A stretch of 64,000 nt of DNA from assembly GCA_964597445.1 (NCBI GenBank), contig CAZQXO010000004.1, positions 20,216 to 84,215 of the forward strand, in the 5' to 3' direction. A model generated the notes under the pieces. That model was not told where the DNA came from and ran no database searches. It saw only the letters and a list, made by a program, of their open reading frames with translations. This document shows positions 1 through 8,523 of this stretch, in pieces. Both the position numbers and the translations under genes were made by a program. Positions within the stretch are counted from its first letter, which is position 1. The number at the start of each line of letters is the position of its first letter. The stretch is from UBA10649 sp964597445. Its GTDB lineage: Bacteria > Actinomycetota > Actinomycetes > S36-B12.

Positions 1-153
1 CATCAGGCCGTCATCGAACACGGCCTGATTGAAGGATTCGACCGGCATGTTGAAGTGCTGCATGACGCCGGGGAGATCGATGAAGCGCACATCGACGAAC
101 TTGACGCCCTCGTCCTTGATGTACCGCAGGACCTCATCTGAATTGCTGAACAT
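1..153 (-). CDS. glnA: Glutamine synthetase type I, N-terminal 51 codons (cut by window edge)
   Basis: The reverse strand encodes a protein beginning MFSNSDEVLRYIKDEGV and continuing VDVRFIDLPGVMQHF, the typical N-terminal beta-grasp segment of bacterial glutamine synthetase I, which makes glutamine from glutamate, ammonia and ATP in the cytoplasm. Only the first 51 codons lie in the window and no catalytic residue is visible. The ATG at 153 is preceded by a good AGGAGG box about 6 nt upstream, which fixes the start. The 180 bp before it separates the gene from the divergent RDD gene and probably holds its promoter. Assignment is secure for the family; GlnA1 versus paralogues cannot be decided from the fragment. 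Confidence 0.9.
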   Translation of the reverse strand, partial: MFSNSDEVLRYIKDEGVKFVDVRFIDLPGVMQHFNMPVESFNQAVFDDGLM

Positions 154-322
154 GACACCTCCTGCTCGCTCGAGCGAGCTCTTGTCGTGCGCCTCTCGGC
201 GCTTCGCCTCGCGCGGGTGGGACCCGCCGGATCGGCTGCGGATGCGGCCGATGCCCCGACGCTAGGAAAGGGCGGTATCTGGGGCGTATCCCTCTTGTTT
301 CGCTCGTGTTAACGGTCGCGGG

Positions 323-328
323 TACCGT
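323..328 (+). promoter_or_regulatory. -10 box (TACCGT), leaderless start of RDD gene
   Basis: TACCGT matches the actinobacterial TANNNT -10 pattern and ends 6 nt before the GTG start at 335, so the transcript probably begins at the start codon. No Shine-Dalgarno sequence is seen. Inference from position only. Confidence 0.5.
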
Positions 329-334
329 GTCAGC

Positions 335-733
335 GTGAGCGGCGCGGGGCAGATGGTGAACGGGGATCTCGGAGGCGAGCCGGGGGGCCTGACGAGGCGC
401 GTGGCGGCCCTGATGGTCGACTGGCTGGCGTGCTACGCCGTCGCCATCGTCGTCGCCGGACCGGCCGGGTTCTCCTCGAACGGAACGGCCCTGGCGACCT
501 TGGCCATCTTCTTCCTCGAGGTGACGCTGCTCACATGGCTCTCCGCGGCGTCCTTCGGCCAGCGCATCCTGCGGCTCACGGTCGTTCGTCTGGGGGGTGG
601 CCGTCTCGGCCTCCTGCGCACAGCAGTGCGAACGCTCCTGATCTGCCTGGTCCTTCCCCCGCTCGTCATGGACTCCGACGGGCGTGGTCTCCAGGATCGC
701 GCCGTGGGATCGATCGTCCTGCGTCGAGGCTGA
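335..733 (+). CDS. RDD family membrane protein
   Basis: This 132-residue protein has three predicted membrane segments (about 23-45, 52-72 and 92-112). The family signature is visible: Arg22 and Asp29 in the first helix (RRVAALMVDW) and SFGQRILRLTVV before the last helix. RDD proteins are small integral membrane proteins, some tied to ion transport; no activity can be given here. It lies between glnA and the DUF4191 gene, a neighbourhood common in actinobacteria. The GTG start at 335 is supported by a -10 box 6 nt upstream; an in-frame ATG at 353 is an alternative. It converges on the DUF4191 gene. Confidence 0.8.
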   Translation: MSGAGQMVNGDLGGEPGGLTRRVAALMVDWLACYAVAIVVAGPAGFSSNGTALATLAIFFLEVTLLTWLSAASFGQRILRLTVVRLGGGRLGLLRTAVRTLLICLVLPPLVMDSDGRGLQDRAVGSIVLRRG

Positions 734-772
734 CCGCCCCGCTACGCGCCTGTTCCCGGGGCGCTTCGCCCG

Positions 773-1453
773 CTACACGCCGCGCTGCCGCCGCACGGAC
801 CTCGTACTCGTCGGCATCGGCCCCTTCGGGATCGGCATCGACGATGCAGCGTTGCCCAGGGCGTCCAAGCGGCGACGCACCTCCGTGACCTCGCCACCGC
901 GAAGGTTCCGCGGGAGCTTGCGGAGGGACTTCTGCAACTGCCTCAGCGATACCTGGTCCTCGCCCTGACCCACCTGGATCTCATAGATCGGCACCTCGGG
1001 CAGCCAGCGAGCCGTGCGCTTGCGCTCGTTGCCGAGCATCGGCCCGATCCGCGACGCAGGGCCCTCGCCGACGAGGATGACACCGGGCTTGCCCACCACG
1101 CGGCTGACCATGTCCTGGCTCTTGTTCACGGCCACGGCGGGCGTGACGAGCCAGTTGCCCCCACGCAGGGACTGGATGACGGCCACGGCCGCGCCGGGCT
1201 GGCCTTCGATCTGCGAGTACGCGGCACTCATGGCGCGCTTGCTGAACCAGTACGTGGCGGCCAGGAGTCCCACGGGGAGGCCCAGCAGGATGCCGGTCGG
1301 CCAGTTGAGCCACAGCCCGACGGGAACGGCGACGATCACGGCCGCCCCGAGGAAGAGGCCTCCGACCTCCAGGGGGAGGGCGCGGTAGACCTTCTGGGTC
1401 ATGCGCCAGTTCTGGGCGAGGGAGGTGAACGTGGAGCGAATGCGGCCGGCCAT
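773..1453 (-). CDS. DUF4191 family membrane protein
   Basis: A 226-residue protein with two membrane helices near residues 30-49 and 53-70, followed by a cytoplasmic domain rich in basic residues. It starts MAGRIRSTFTSLAQNWRMTQ, and the RVVGKPGVILVGEG block matches the DUF4191 family found beside lipA in many actinobacteria. Function is unknown. A longer in-frame start at 1504 is possible, but the ATG at 1453 is preferred because a TAAGGT -10 box lies 7 nt upstream and the extra residues are low-complexity. Its position directly downstream of lipA is conserved in the phylum, but separate transcription is likely. Confidence 0.82.
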   Translation of the reverse strand: MAGRIRSTFTSLAQNWRMTQKVYRALPLEVGGLFLGAAVIVAVPVGLWLNWPTGILLGLPVGLLAATYWFSKRAMSAAYSQIEGQPGAAVAVIQSLRGGNWLVTPAVAVNKSQDMVSRVVGKPGVILVGEGPASRIGPMLGNERKRTARWLPEVPIYEIQVGQGEDQVSLRQLQKSLRKLPRNLRGGEVTEVRRRLDALGNAASSMPIPKGPMPTSTRSVRRQRGV

Positions 1454-1460
1454 GGACGAA

Positions 1461-1466
1461 ACCTTA
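1461..1466 (-). promoter_or_regulatory. -10 box (TAAGGT) for the DUF4191 gene
   Basis: TAAGGT on the minus strand ends 7 nt before the ATG at 1453, consistent with a leaderless transcript. Confidence 0.5.
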
Positions 1467-1484
1467 GATGAGGGGGGTGCCTGA

Positions 1485-2417
1485 TCAGGCGGGCGTCTGG
1501 GCACGCGCCGCCATGGCCTGCTCGTACAGGCGCCCGGCGCGGTAGCTCGATCGGACGAGGGGGCCGCTCATGACACCCGTGAAGCCCAGGTCCGTCGCGG
1601 TCTCGGCGAGGTCGACGAACTCCTCCGGGCGCACCCACCGCTCGACCGGATGGTGCCGGGGCGTGGGCCGCAGGTACTGAGTGATCGTGACCAGGTCGCA
1701 GCCCGCGGCCACGAGGTCGGCCAGGGCCTCGTGGACCTCCTCGATCGTCTCGCCCATGCCGAGGATCAGGTTGCTCTTGGTCACCAGCCCCGCCGCGCGG
1801 GCTTGGGTGATCACGTCCAGGCTGCGCTCGTAGGTGAACGCGGGGCGGATCCGCTTGAACAGCCGTGGCACAGTCTCGAGGTTGTGGGCCAGGACCTCCG
1901 GCTCGGCTGCGAACACCTGCCCGAGTAGATCCGGCTCTCCGCTGAAGTCCGGAATCAGGACCTCGACTCCGGTACCGGGGTTCAGGGCATGGATGTCGCG
2001 CACGGTCTGCGCATACAGCCACGCACCCTGGTCGGGCAGGTCGTCACGAGCAACACCGGTGACCGTCGCGTAGCGCAGGCCCATCGTGCGCACGCTCTCA
2101 GCCACCCGGCGAGGCTCGTCGACGTCCAGCGGCGCCGGACGGCCCGTGTCGATCTGGCAGAAGTCGCACCGGCGCGTGCACTGCTCGCCACCGATCAGGA
2201 ACGTGGCCTCACGGTCCTCCCAGCACTCGTAGATGTTGGGGCAGCCGGCCTCCTGGCACACGGTATGGAGGCCCTCGGACTTCACCAGCGCGTGGATCTG
2301 CGAGTACTCCGGGCCGGTCTTCAGCTTCGTGCGGATCCACTCGGGCTTGCGCTCGATCGGCACCTCCGCATTGCGCGCCTCGATCCGCAGCAGCTTCCGG
2401 CCATCGGGGCTCACCAT
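1485..2417 (-). CDS. lipA: Lipoyl synthase (radical SAM)
   Basis: LipA inserts two sulfur atoms into protein-bound octanoyl groups to give lipoyl cofactor. Both Fe-S motifs are visible in this 310-residue protein: the auxiliary-cluster cysteines in CQEAGCPNIYEC and the radical-SAM CxxxCxxC in CTRRCDFC. The ATG at 2417 overlaps the last 7 nt of lipB, indicating translational coupling; starts further upstream would run through lipB. The substrate proteins are probably the E2 encoded at 5.3-7.0 kb, which carries two lipoyl domains, and GcvH encoded elsewhere. Confidence 0.96.
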   Translation of the reverse strand: MVSPDGRKLLRIEARNAEVPIERKPEWIRTKLKTGPEYSQIHALVKSEGLHTVCQEAGCPNIYECWEDREATFLIGGEQCTRRCDFCQIDTGRPAPLDVDEPRRVAESVRTMGLRYATVTGVARDDLPDQGAWLYAQTVRDIHALNPGTGVEVLIPDFSGEPDLLGQVFAAEPEVLAHNLETVPRLFKRIRPAFTYERSLDVITQARAAGLVTKSNLILGMGETIEEVHEALADLVAAGCDLVTITQYLRPTPRHHPVERWVRPEEFVDLAETATDLGFTGVMSGPLVRSSYRAGRLYEQAMAARAQTPA

Positions 2418-3070
2418 GAGACCAGCCTCCCGAGATGCCCCTCCACGACCGGCAGGATCTCCTGCACCGTGACGTCGCGCCCCAGCTCCTTGCTCAAGGT
2501 CGTGACGGAAGCGTCGGTGATCCCGCACGGGACGATGCGGTCGAACCACGACAGGTCGTTGTCGCAGTTCAGGGCGAATCCATGCATGGTGACACCCTCG
2601 GTCACTCGCACGCCGATCGCCGCGATCTTGCGCTCGGGACCCCGTTCGTCGGCGTCCACCCACACTCCGCTGCGACCGCAGACCAGCTTCGTCGGCACGC
2701 CGAGCTCGGCGCACACGGCGACCAGCATGGCCTCGATGCGCCGCACGTGATCGACCACCGCCATGCGATCCGGCAGGCGCAGGATCGGGTAGCCGACCAA
2801 CTGCCCGGGTCCATGCCAGGTGATCTTCCCGCCCCGATCGACGTCGATCACGGGCGTGCCGTCCATGGGCCGCTCGAACGGCTCCGTCCGGCGACCCGCG
2901 GTGTAGACGGGAGGGTGCTCGAGCAGCAGCACGGTGTCGGGGGATCGACCCGCGACCACGTCCGCGTGGAGTTCCCGCTGGAGATCCCAGGCCCGCTGGT
3001 AGTCGACCGCATCTGCGCCGAATCCGATGCGCTCCACTGCGACGGTGGGCAGAGCCGACGGCGGGGCCAT
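2411..3070 (-). CDS. lipB: Octanoyl-[acyl carrier protein]:protein N-octanoyltransferase
   Basis: LipB transfers octanoate from ACP to lipoyl-domain lysines, the step before LipA. The 219-residue protein shows the family motifs GGKITWHGPGQLVGYPIL, ERKIAAIGVRV (catalytic lysine) and IVPCGITDASVT (catalytic cysteine). The ATG at 3070 is chosen because the conserved region begins just after it and a TACACT -10 box lies 6 nt upstream; longer forms add only low-complexity residues. lipA follows with a 7-nt overlap. Confidence 0.95.
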   Translation of the reverse strand: MAPPSALPTVAVERIGFGADAVDYQRAWDLQRELHADVVAGRSPDTVLLLEHPPVYTAGRRTEPFERPMDGTPVIDVDRGGKITWHGPGQLVGYPILRLPDRMAVVDHVRRIEAMLVAVCAELGVPTKLVCGRSGVWVDADERGPERKIAAIGVRVTEGVTMHGFALNCDNDLSWFDRIVPCGITDASVTTLSKELGRDVTVQEILPVVEGHLGRLVSW

Positions 3071-3076
3071 GGGGCC

Positions 3077-3082
3077 AGTGTA
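3077..3082 (-). promoter_or_regulatory. -10 box (TACACT) for lipB-lipA
   Basis: TACACT on the minus strand lies 6 nt before the lipB ATG, suggesting leaderless transcription of the lipBA pair. Confidence 0.45.
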
Positions 3083-3098
3083 GGTCGCAGGCACGGCA

Positions 3099-4364
3099 CT
3101 ACCGCCTGGCGGTGAGGCGCAGGTGGGCGAGGGCGGCATCGGCGGCGCGCCGTCCACTGACCATGGCCCCCTGGATCGACGCGGTGTCGCGGTGGTCCCC
3201 GGCCACGATGAGGCCGTCCTCGAGGACCACCGGCTTGCGGATATCGAGGGGGACCTCCATGGCCGGGAGTGCGTAGGCGATCGGGTAGGTGCCGACGAGG
3301 CCCCACCGTGCAGTGTCGACTCCGTACATCTGCGCCAGGTGTCGGCGGACGGCGCGTTCGGTGTCAGAGTCGGCGTGACGGCCCAGGGCCGATGCCGACA
3401 CCAGGGTGCGACCGCCACTCGCGTAGGACGGGGCCGCGTGGGTGAGCACCACCGTGTTGATCACCGGTCCGCGAGCTCGGCGTCCGTCGACGACGAGAAC
3501 GGGTTCACCGTGCGTGAGCGCGCGGGGATCCGTGTCGGCGAGGTAGTACCACGTCGTGACGTCACGCCCGGTCGGGACGGAGAGCCCCGGAAGCAGGGAG
3601 GCCGCAGTTCGAGGGTCGGTGGCGACGATCACTGCATCGGCCGTGACCTCGCCATGGTCGTGCCGCACCCGCCCCGCGCTGACCTGCTCGACCGGGATGC
3701 CCGTCGTGACAGTCCCGGCCGGCAGCCCGTCTCGCAGCTGCTCCGGGATGGCCTGCATGCCCTGGGCGGGGACGCTCGGCACCCCGCGCGTGAAGCTGGT
3801 GAGGACGAGGTCGAGAAAGCGTCGGGAGGTGGTGAGCCTGTCCTCGAGGAACACACCGGTGAGGAAGGGCCGGATCACGGTCTCGAGCAGTCGTGCGTCG
3901 ACTCCTGCCGACAGCAGGGCCACGTCGCTCGGCATGTCCGTGCGCTCCGCACGACCGAGCGGACCGGCCTGAGCGGCGCGCCAGGCGTACAGGGCGAAGC
4001 GGAGCTTGCCCATGAGGGTGCCCGATCGGGATGCGAGGGCATCGGTCGCCCAGGTCGGCTGGCGTCGCGGGTCCGCCAGGCGGGCAGGTCCGCGGTCGGT
4101 CAGCGCGATCAGGCCGGGAGTGAAGGGACGCAGGTCCAGCGCGTCATGATCGAGGACGCGGGCAGCCTCCGGGTAGGCCGGGTTGTACAGCTGGAAGCCG
4201 TGATCGAGCAGGAGCCCATCGATCCGATCGGTTCGTACGCGGCCGCCGACGGACTCGTTCGCCTCGAGGACCGCGACGTCGATGCCCGCGGCCGCGAGCC
4301 TTCGTGCGGCGGCGAGGCCGGCGAGGCCGGCACCGACGATGACGACGTCGTGATGGGTCGTCAT
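3099..4364 (-). CDS. FAD-dependent oxidoreductase, amine oxidase / protoporphyrinogen-oxidase-like
   Basis: The 421-residue protein opens with a dinucleotide-binding motif (VVIVGAGLAGLAAARRL), followed by a second FAD contact (ESVGGRVRTDRIDG), and ends with the usual C-terminal FAD motif (GLIVAGDHRDTASIQGAM). This is the fold of flavin amine oxidases, phytoene desaturases and HemG/HemY-like enzymes; the substrate cannot be read from the sequence. The ATG at 4364 overlaps the stop codon of the epimerase gene by 4 nt, so the two are translationally coupled. A longer reading from 4838 would lie inside the epimerase gene and is rejected. Confidence 0.85.
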   Translation of the reverse strand: MTTHHDVVIVGAGLAGLAAARRLAAAGIDVAVLEANESVGGRVRTDRIDGLLLDHGFQLYNPAYPEAARVLDHDALDLRPFTPGLIALTDRGPARLADPRRQPTWATDALASRSGTLMGKLRFALYAWRAAQAGPLGRAERTDMPSDVALLSAGVDARLLETVIRPFLTGVFLEDRLTTSRRFLDLVLTSFTRGVPSVPAQGMQAIPEQLRDGLPAGTVTTGIPVEQVSAGRVRHDHGEVTADAVIVATDPRTAASLLPGLSVPTGRDVTTWYYLADTDPRALTHGEPVLVVDGRRARGPVINTVVLTHAAPSYASGGRTLVSASALGRHADSDTERAVRRHLAQMYGVDTARWGLVGTYPIAYALPAMEVPLDIRKPVVLEDGLIVAGDHRDTASIQGAMVSGRRAADAALAHLRLTARR

Positions 4365-5260
4365 GACCCCTCGGCGAGCGCGGCGCGGATGGCCGACTCG
4401 ATCGTGCGATCCGCGAAGGGGAAGCCGCGGGACTCGAGCACCTCGGGCATGACGCGCGAACTGCCCAGGACCTCGGTGGAGAACTCGCCCAGAACGGCCT
4501 TCAGGGCGAAGGCCGGTGCAGGAAGGATGGTGGGGCGCCCTAGAACGCGGCCCATCGTGGCGGTGACCTCGGCGTTGGTCACGGGATCCGGGCCGGTGAG
4601 GTTGACGGGCCCGACGTAGGAGTCGTCCTCGACGAGAGCCTGCAGTGCGGTGACCTCGTCGCGCAGGGAGATCCAGGACCAGTACTGCCGGCCGTTGCCC
4701 AGCTTCCCGCCGAGCCCAGCCTTGAACAGCGGGAACATGCGGGCCCACGCACCGCCCTTGCCCGACACGACCAGCCCGGTGCGGGGGTGGACGACGCGAA
4801 TCCCCGCCGATGCCGCAGGCGCGGCGGCTGCCTCCCATGCGCGCACGACATCGGCGAGGAATCCGGTGCCTGCGGGAGCGGTCTCGTCGACCTTGCGGTC
4901 GCCGGTGTCGCCGTACCAGCCGATGGCCGACGCCGAGACGAGGACGCGTGGCTTGGGGTCGAGGGCGGTGATGGCGCGCACGATCGTGGCGGTGCCGTTC
5001 ACCCGACTGTCGAGGATCTCCCGCTTGTAGTCATCCGTCCATCGATGATCGCCGACGCCGGCTCCGGCCAGATGAACGACAGCGTCAGTGCCGGCCAAGC
5101 GCACGAGGTCGACCGAGCCCGTCGTGGGATCCCACGAGATCTCATCCGCGGCCGAGGTCGGACGACGCACGAGGCGCACGACCTCATGACCTCCGGCCCG
5201 CAGGTGGGGCACGAGGGCCGAACCGATGAGTCCTGACGCTCCAGTGACGGCGATCTTCAT
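4361..5260 (-). CDS. TIGR01777 family NAD(P)-dependent epimerase/SulA-like protein
   Basis: A 299-residue short-chain dehydrogenase-type protein. The N-terminal MKIAVTGASGLIGSALVPHL is a GxxGxxG Rossmann motif. SASAIGWYGDTGDRKVDE contains the family's modified active-site region, and PVNLTGPDPVTNAEVT leads to the C-terminal DUF1731 domain (VLGSSRVMPEVLESRGF). Family members are annotated as epimerases or cell-division-associated YfcH-like proteins, with no proven reaction. It sits first in a two-gene operon with the flavoprotein gene (4-nt overlap), suggesting a linked redox role. Confidence 0.88.
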   Translation of the reverse strand: MKIAVTGASGLIGSALVPHLRAGGHEVVRLVRRPTSAADEISWDPTTGSVDLVRLAGTDAVVHLAGAGVGDHRWTDDYKREILDSRVNGTATIVRAITALDPKPRVLVSASAIGWYGDTGDRKVDETAPAGTGFLADVVRAWEAAAAPAASAGIRVVHPRTGLVVSGKGGAWARMFPLFKAGLGGKLGNGRQYWSWISLRDEVTALQALVEDDSYVGPVNLTGPDPVTNAEVTATMGRVLGRPTILPAPAFALKAVLGEFSTEVLGSSRVMPEVLESRGFPFADRTIESAIRAALAEGS

Positions 5261-5326
5261 GACGCAAGCATCCCGCGGAGACAGCCGGAACGCACCTTCA
5301 CGTGCGTCGACTCGCGCCCTGAGGGA

Positions 5327-7036
5327 TCAGAGTCCGAGCTCCGCCTCGAAGGAGGCGTCCTCCAGTCGGCTCTTGATCGCTCCCAGGAAGCGGGCGGCAT
5401 CGGCACCATCGACGATCCGGTGGTCGTACGTCAGTGCGAGATAGACCATTGACCGGATGGCGATGACGTCCTGGCCCTCATCGGTGATCACGACCGGACG
5501 CTTGACCACCGCGCCCGTGCCGAGGATGGCCACCTGAGGCTGGTTGATGATCGGAGTGTCGAAGAGCGCCCCGCGACTGCCCGTGTTCGTCACCGTGAAG
5601 GTTCCCCCGCTGAGCTCGTCCGGGGACATCTTGTTGGTGCGTGTGCGTTCCGCAAGATCAGCGATGCGTCGCGCGAGCCCTGCGATGTTGAGATCGCCCG
5701 CATCACGAATGACGGGCACGAGAAGACCGCGGTCGCTGTCGACGGCGATGCCGAGGTGCTCGCCCTCGTGGTACGTGATCGTGCCGTCGACCATGTTGAC
5801 GGACGCGTTGACCTGCGGGAACTGCTTGAGAGCCTCGACGGCTGCCTTGCAGAAGAACGGGAGGAACGAGAGTCCCACGCCCTCGCGCGCGGCGAACTCC
5901 TTCTTCACGCGAGCGCGCAGCTGGGCGATTCGCGTCACGTCCACCTCGACCACGGTGGTGAGCTGGGCCGACACCTGCAGCGACTCGAGCATGCGCTCGG
6001 CGATCACCCTGCGCAGCCGGCTCATCTTCTCCGTGCGACCACGCAGCGCGCTGGGAGCCGGTGGGGTCGCGCTCGCAGGCACAGGCGCGGACACGGGCGC
6101 TGCCGGCGCAGCCGGGGCGGCAGGTGCAGGGGTGCTGACGCGGGCCTTCTGGTCGATGGCGGCCTGAAGGACGTCGGACTTGCGGATCCGACCGCCGATG
6201 CCGGTGCCCACGACCGTGGCCAGGTCGACCCCGTGCTGCGACGCGAGTCGGCGAACGAGCGGCGTGACGTAGGCGTCAGAGTTGTCTGCTGCCTCGGTGG
6301 CGGCTGCGGACGTAGCCACCACCGGCGCGGCGGGCGCGGGTGCCGTGGGCGGGGCTGGTGCTACCGCGGGTGCGGGCGGTGCTGCGGGCGCAGGCGCGCC
6401 CACGGCTCCGATCGAGCCGAGCACGGCACCCACGGCGACCGTGGAGTCCTCAGGGACGTCGATGGAGAGCAGGACGCCTGCGACGGGGGAGGGGATCTCG
6501 GTGTCGACCTTGTCGGTGGAGACCTCGAGCAGGGGCTCGTCGACGGCGACGGTGTCGCCGACGGACTTGAGCCACCGGGTGACGGTGCCCTCGGTGACGC
6601 TCTCGCCCAGGGCCGGCATCACGACGGGTGTGGCAGCACCGGAGGTGGGTGCCGGTGTCGGTGCAGGGGTCGGGGCCGGAGTCGGGGCCGGAGTCGGGGC
6701 CGGGGTGGCGACCGGAGCGGGGGCAGCGGGCGCAGCGGCCGGCGGCTCGGGTGTCGGGGCCGGCGCGGGTGCCTCCGGTGCAGGAGCCCCTGCCTCGCTG
6801 GCCTCGCCGATCGTGGCCAGGGCGGCACCCACGGCGACGGTGGCGTCCTCAGGGACGTCGATGGAGAGCAGGACGCCTGCGACGGGGGAGGGGATCTCGG
6901 TGTCGACCTTGTCGGTGGAGACCTCGAGCAGGGGCTCGTCGACGGCGACGGTGTCGCCGACGGACTTGAGCCACCGGGTGACGGTGCCCTCGGTGACGCT
7001 CTCGCCGAGGGCGGGCATCGAGACGGTGACCGGCAT
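5327..7036 (-). CDS. sucB: 2-oxoglutarate (2-oxoacid) dehydrogenase E2, dihydrolipoamide succinyltransferase
   Basis: The 569-residue protein has two lipoyl domains with modifiable lysines at 43 and 176 in TDKVDTEIP. They are joined by a Pro/Ala linker (about 83-131) built of PTPA repeats. A peripheral subunit-binding domain follows (about 255-290), then an acyltransferase domain from about 335 ending in the catalytic DHRIVDGADAARF. It is the core acyltransferase of the 2-oxoglutarate and, in actinobacteria, often a shared pyruvate/2-oxoglutarate complex. The ATG at 7036 has an AAGGAG box. lpdA (E3) lies 56 nt upstream. The two lipoyl domains share a 162-bp perfectly identical DNA block, a sign of recent homogenisation. 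Confidence 0.94.
   Translation of the reverse strand: MPVTVSMPALGESVTEGTVTRWLKSVGDTVAVDEPLLEVSTDKVDTEIPSPVAGVLLSIDVPEDATVAVGAALATIGEASEAGAPAPEAPAPAPTPEPPAAAPAAPAPVATPAPTPAPTPAPTPAPTPAPTSGAATPVVMPALGESVTEGTVTRWLKSVGDTVAVDEPLLEVSTDKVDTEIPSPVAGVLLSIDVPEDSTVAVGAVLGSIGAVGAPAPAAPPAPAVAPAPPTAPAPAAPVVATSAAATEAADNSDAYVTPLVRRLASQHGVDLATVVGTGIGGRIRKSDVLQAAIDQKARVSTPAPAAPAAPAAPVSAPVPASATPPAPSALRGRTEKMSRLRRVIAERMLESLQVSAQLTTVVEVDVTRIAQLRARVKKEFAAREGVGLSFLPFFCKAAVEALKQFPQVNASVNMVDGTITYHEGEHLGIAVDSDRGLLVPVIRDAGDLNIAGLARRIADLAERTRTNKMSPDELSGGTFTVTNTGSRGALFDTPIINQPQVAILGTGAVVKRPVVITDEGQDVIAIRSMVYLALTYDHRIVDGADAARFLGAIKSRLEDASFEAELGL
6446..6607 (-). repeat. 162-bp direct repeat, copy in lipoyl domain 2
   Basis: Positions 6446-6607 are identical base for base to 6845-7006 (offset 399). 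The copies encode the central part of the two lipoyl domains of the E2 protein, including the DKVDTEIP lysine motif. Identity at synonymous positions means recent duplication or gene conversion. Confidence 0.95.
6669..6705 (-). repeat. 12-bp tandem repeats encoding the PTPA linker
   Basis: The unit cggggccggagt occurs at 6671-6682 and 6683-6694 and partly again after 6695. It encodes the PTPA repeats of the flexible linker between the lipoyl domains of E2, so its length may vary between strains. Confidence 0.8.
6845..7006 (-). repeat. 162-bp direct repeat, copy in lipoyl domain 1
   Basis: This is the partner of the identical block at 6446-6607, in the N-terminal lipoyl domain of the E2 gene. 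Confidence 0.95.
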
Positions 7037-7092
7037 GGATGGTGCTCCTTCGTTCGGTCGTCGACTCGCCTTGTGGGCTGCCGACGACATCC

Positions 7093-8460
7093 TCATGCGT
7101 GGGCGTGCAGGGGCTTTCCGGCGAGCGCGAGGTGTGCCTCGCCCATCGCCTCATTCTGGGTCGGATGCGCGTGGATCAGCGTCGCGACATCGTCGGGGTA
7201 CGCCTCCCAGTTGACGATGAGCTGGGCCTCGCCGATCTGCTCGCCGACACGGGAGCCGACCATGTGCACTCCGATGATCGGGCCGTCGGTGAGCTGGACC
7301 AGCTTGATGAAGCCGGTGGTGGCGAGGATCTGGCTCTTGCCGTTTCCGCCGAGGTTGTACTCGTAGACGTTGACGTTGTTCCCGTGCTTCTCGCGGGCCT
7401 CCGCCTCGGTGAGACCGACGCTGGCGACTTCGGGCTCGCAGTAGGTGACGCGCGGGATGTTGACATCGGCGATGACGGCGGGATTCATGCCCGCGATCTC
7501 CTCGGCAACGAAGATGCCGTGCTGGAAGCCTCGGTGGGCGAGCTGCAGGCCCGGGGTGATGTCGCCGACGGCGAAGATCCCCGGAACGTTCGTGCGCTGC
7601 CGTTCGTCGACGAGCACCCACCCGCGATCCATCGCGACACCCTGCTCCTCGTAGCCCATCCCCGCGGTGTTCGGACCGCGACCGACCGCCACGAGCAGCA
7701 GGTCGGCATCGAGCTGCGTGCCGTCCTCGAGGGTGACGTGCACCCCGGCATCGTCCTGGGTGGCCGAGGCGAACCGGACTCCGAGTGAGAAGGCGATGCC
7801 CCGCTTGCGGTAGGCGCGCTCGAGCGCCTTGGAGCAGGCCTCGTCCTCGTTGGGAACGAGGTGCGGAAGACCCTCGACGATCGTGACGTCGGAGCCGAAG
7901 GACCTCCAGACGCTGGCGAACTCCACGCCGATGACGCCACCGCCCAGGACGATGACCTTGGCCGGAACGTAGTCGAGGTTGAGGGCCTGATCGCTCGTCA
8001 TGATGCGGCCGCTGATCTCCAGGCCCGGCAGGGTGCGCGCGTAGGAGCCGGTGGCGAGGACGATGTTCTCGCCGGTGTACTGCTCACCGTTGACAGTGAC
8101 GGTCTTCGGCCCCGTGAGTCGCCCCTCGCCCTCGACGAAGGTGACGTTGCGGCTCTTCACGAGCCCCTGGAGGCCCTTGTAGAGGCGGCTCACCACCCCG
8201 TCGCGGTAGGCGTTCACCGCGGGCATGTCGATGCCCTCGAAGCTGGCCCGCACACCGAAGGCCTCGCTCTCGCGCGTGCTGTCGGCGACCTCGGCCGCAT
8301 GGAGGAGCGCCTTGGTGGGGATGCATCCGCGATGGAGGCAGGTGCCCCCGAGCTTGTCCTTGTCGATGAGGATGACGGAGAGCCCGAGCTCAGCCGCACG
8401 CAAGGCACAGGCGTAGCCGCCGCTGCCGCCCCCGAGGATGACCAGATCTGCGTGCGCCAC
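7093..8460 (-). CDS. lpdA: Dihydrolipoyl dehydrogenase (E3)
   Basis: E3 re-oxidises dihydrolipoyl groups of the 2-oxoacid dehydrogenase and glycine cleavage complexes using FAD and NAD+. The 455-residue protein has the FAD motif LVILGGGSGGYACAL, the redox-active disulfide Cys41-Cys46 in GGTCLHRGCIPTK, an NAD-binding GGGVIGVEFASVW, the FAVGDITPG motif, and the C-terminal HAHPTQNEAMGEAH with the catalytic His-Glu pair. The GTG at 8460 with a GGGAG box 9 nt upstream is preferred to a start at 8508, because the protein then begins right at the Rossmann strand. It is followed by sucB, giving an E3-E2 gene pair. Confidence 0.95.
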   Translation of the reverse strand: MAHADLVILGGGSGGYACALRAAELGLSVILIDKDKLGGTCLHRGCIPTKALLHAAEVADSTRESEAFGVRASFEGIDMPAVNAYRDGVVSRLYKGLQGLVKSRNVTFVEGEGRLTGPKTVTVNGEQYTGENIVLATGSYARTLPGLEISGRIMTSDQALNLDYVPAKVIVLGGGVIGVEFASVWRSFGSDVTIVEGLPHLVPNEDEACSKALERAYRKRGIAFSLGVRFASATQDDAGVHVTLEDGTQLDADLLLVAVGRGPNTAGMGYEEQGVAMDRGWVLVDERQRTNVPGIFAVGDITPGLQLAHRGFQHGIFVAEEIAGMNPAVIADVNIPRVTYCEPEVASVGLTEAEAREKHGNNVNVYEYNLGGNGKSQILATTGFIKLVQLTDGPIIGVHMVGSRVGEQIGEAQLIVNWEAYPDDVATLIHAHPTQNEAMGEAHLALAGKPLHAHA

Positions 8461-8523
8461 TGTGGACCGCTCCCGTTCGTCGTGAAGGTTCGGCCACCAT
8501 CCTTCCACCGTCCGGCACGGACG

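Noticed and set aside
5756..7366. A 536-codon plus-strand frame antisense to sucB.
   Set aside because: Gly/Arg/Asp-rich translation mirrors the lipoyl domains and Pro-Ala linker in reverse; no family features or start signals.
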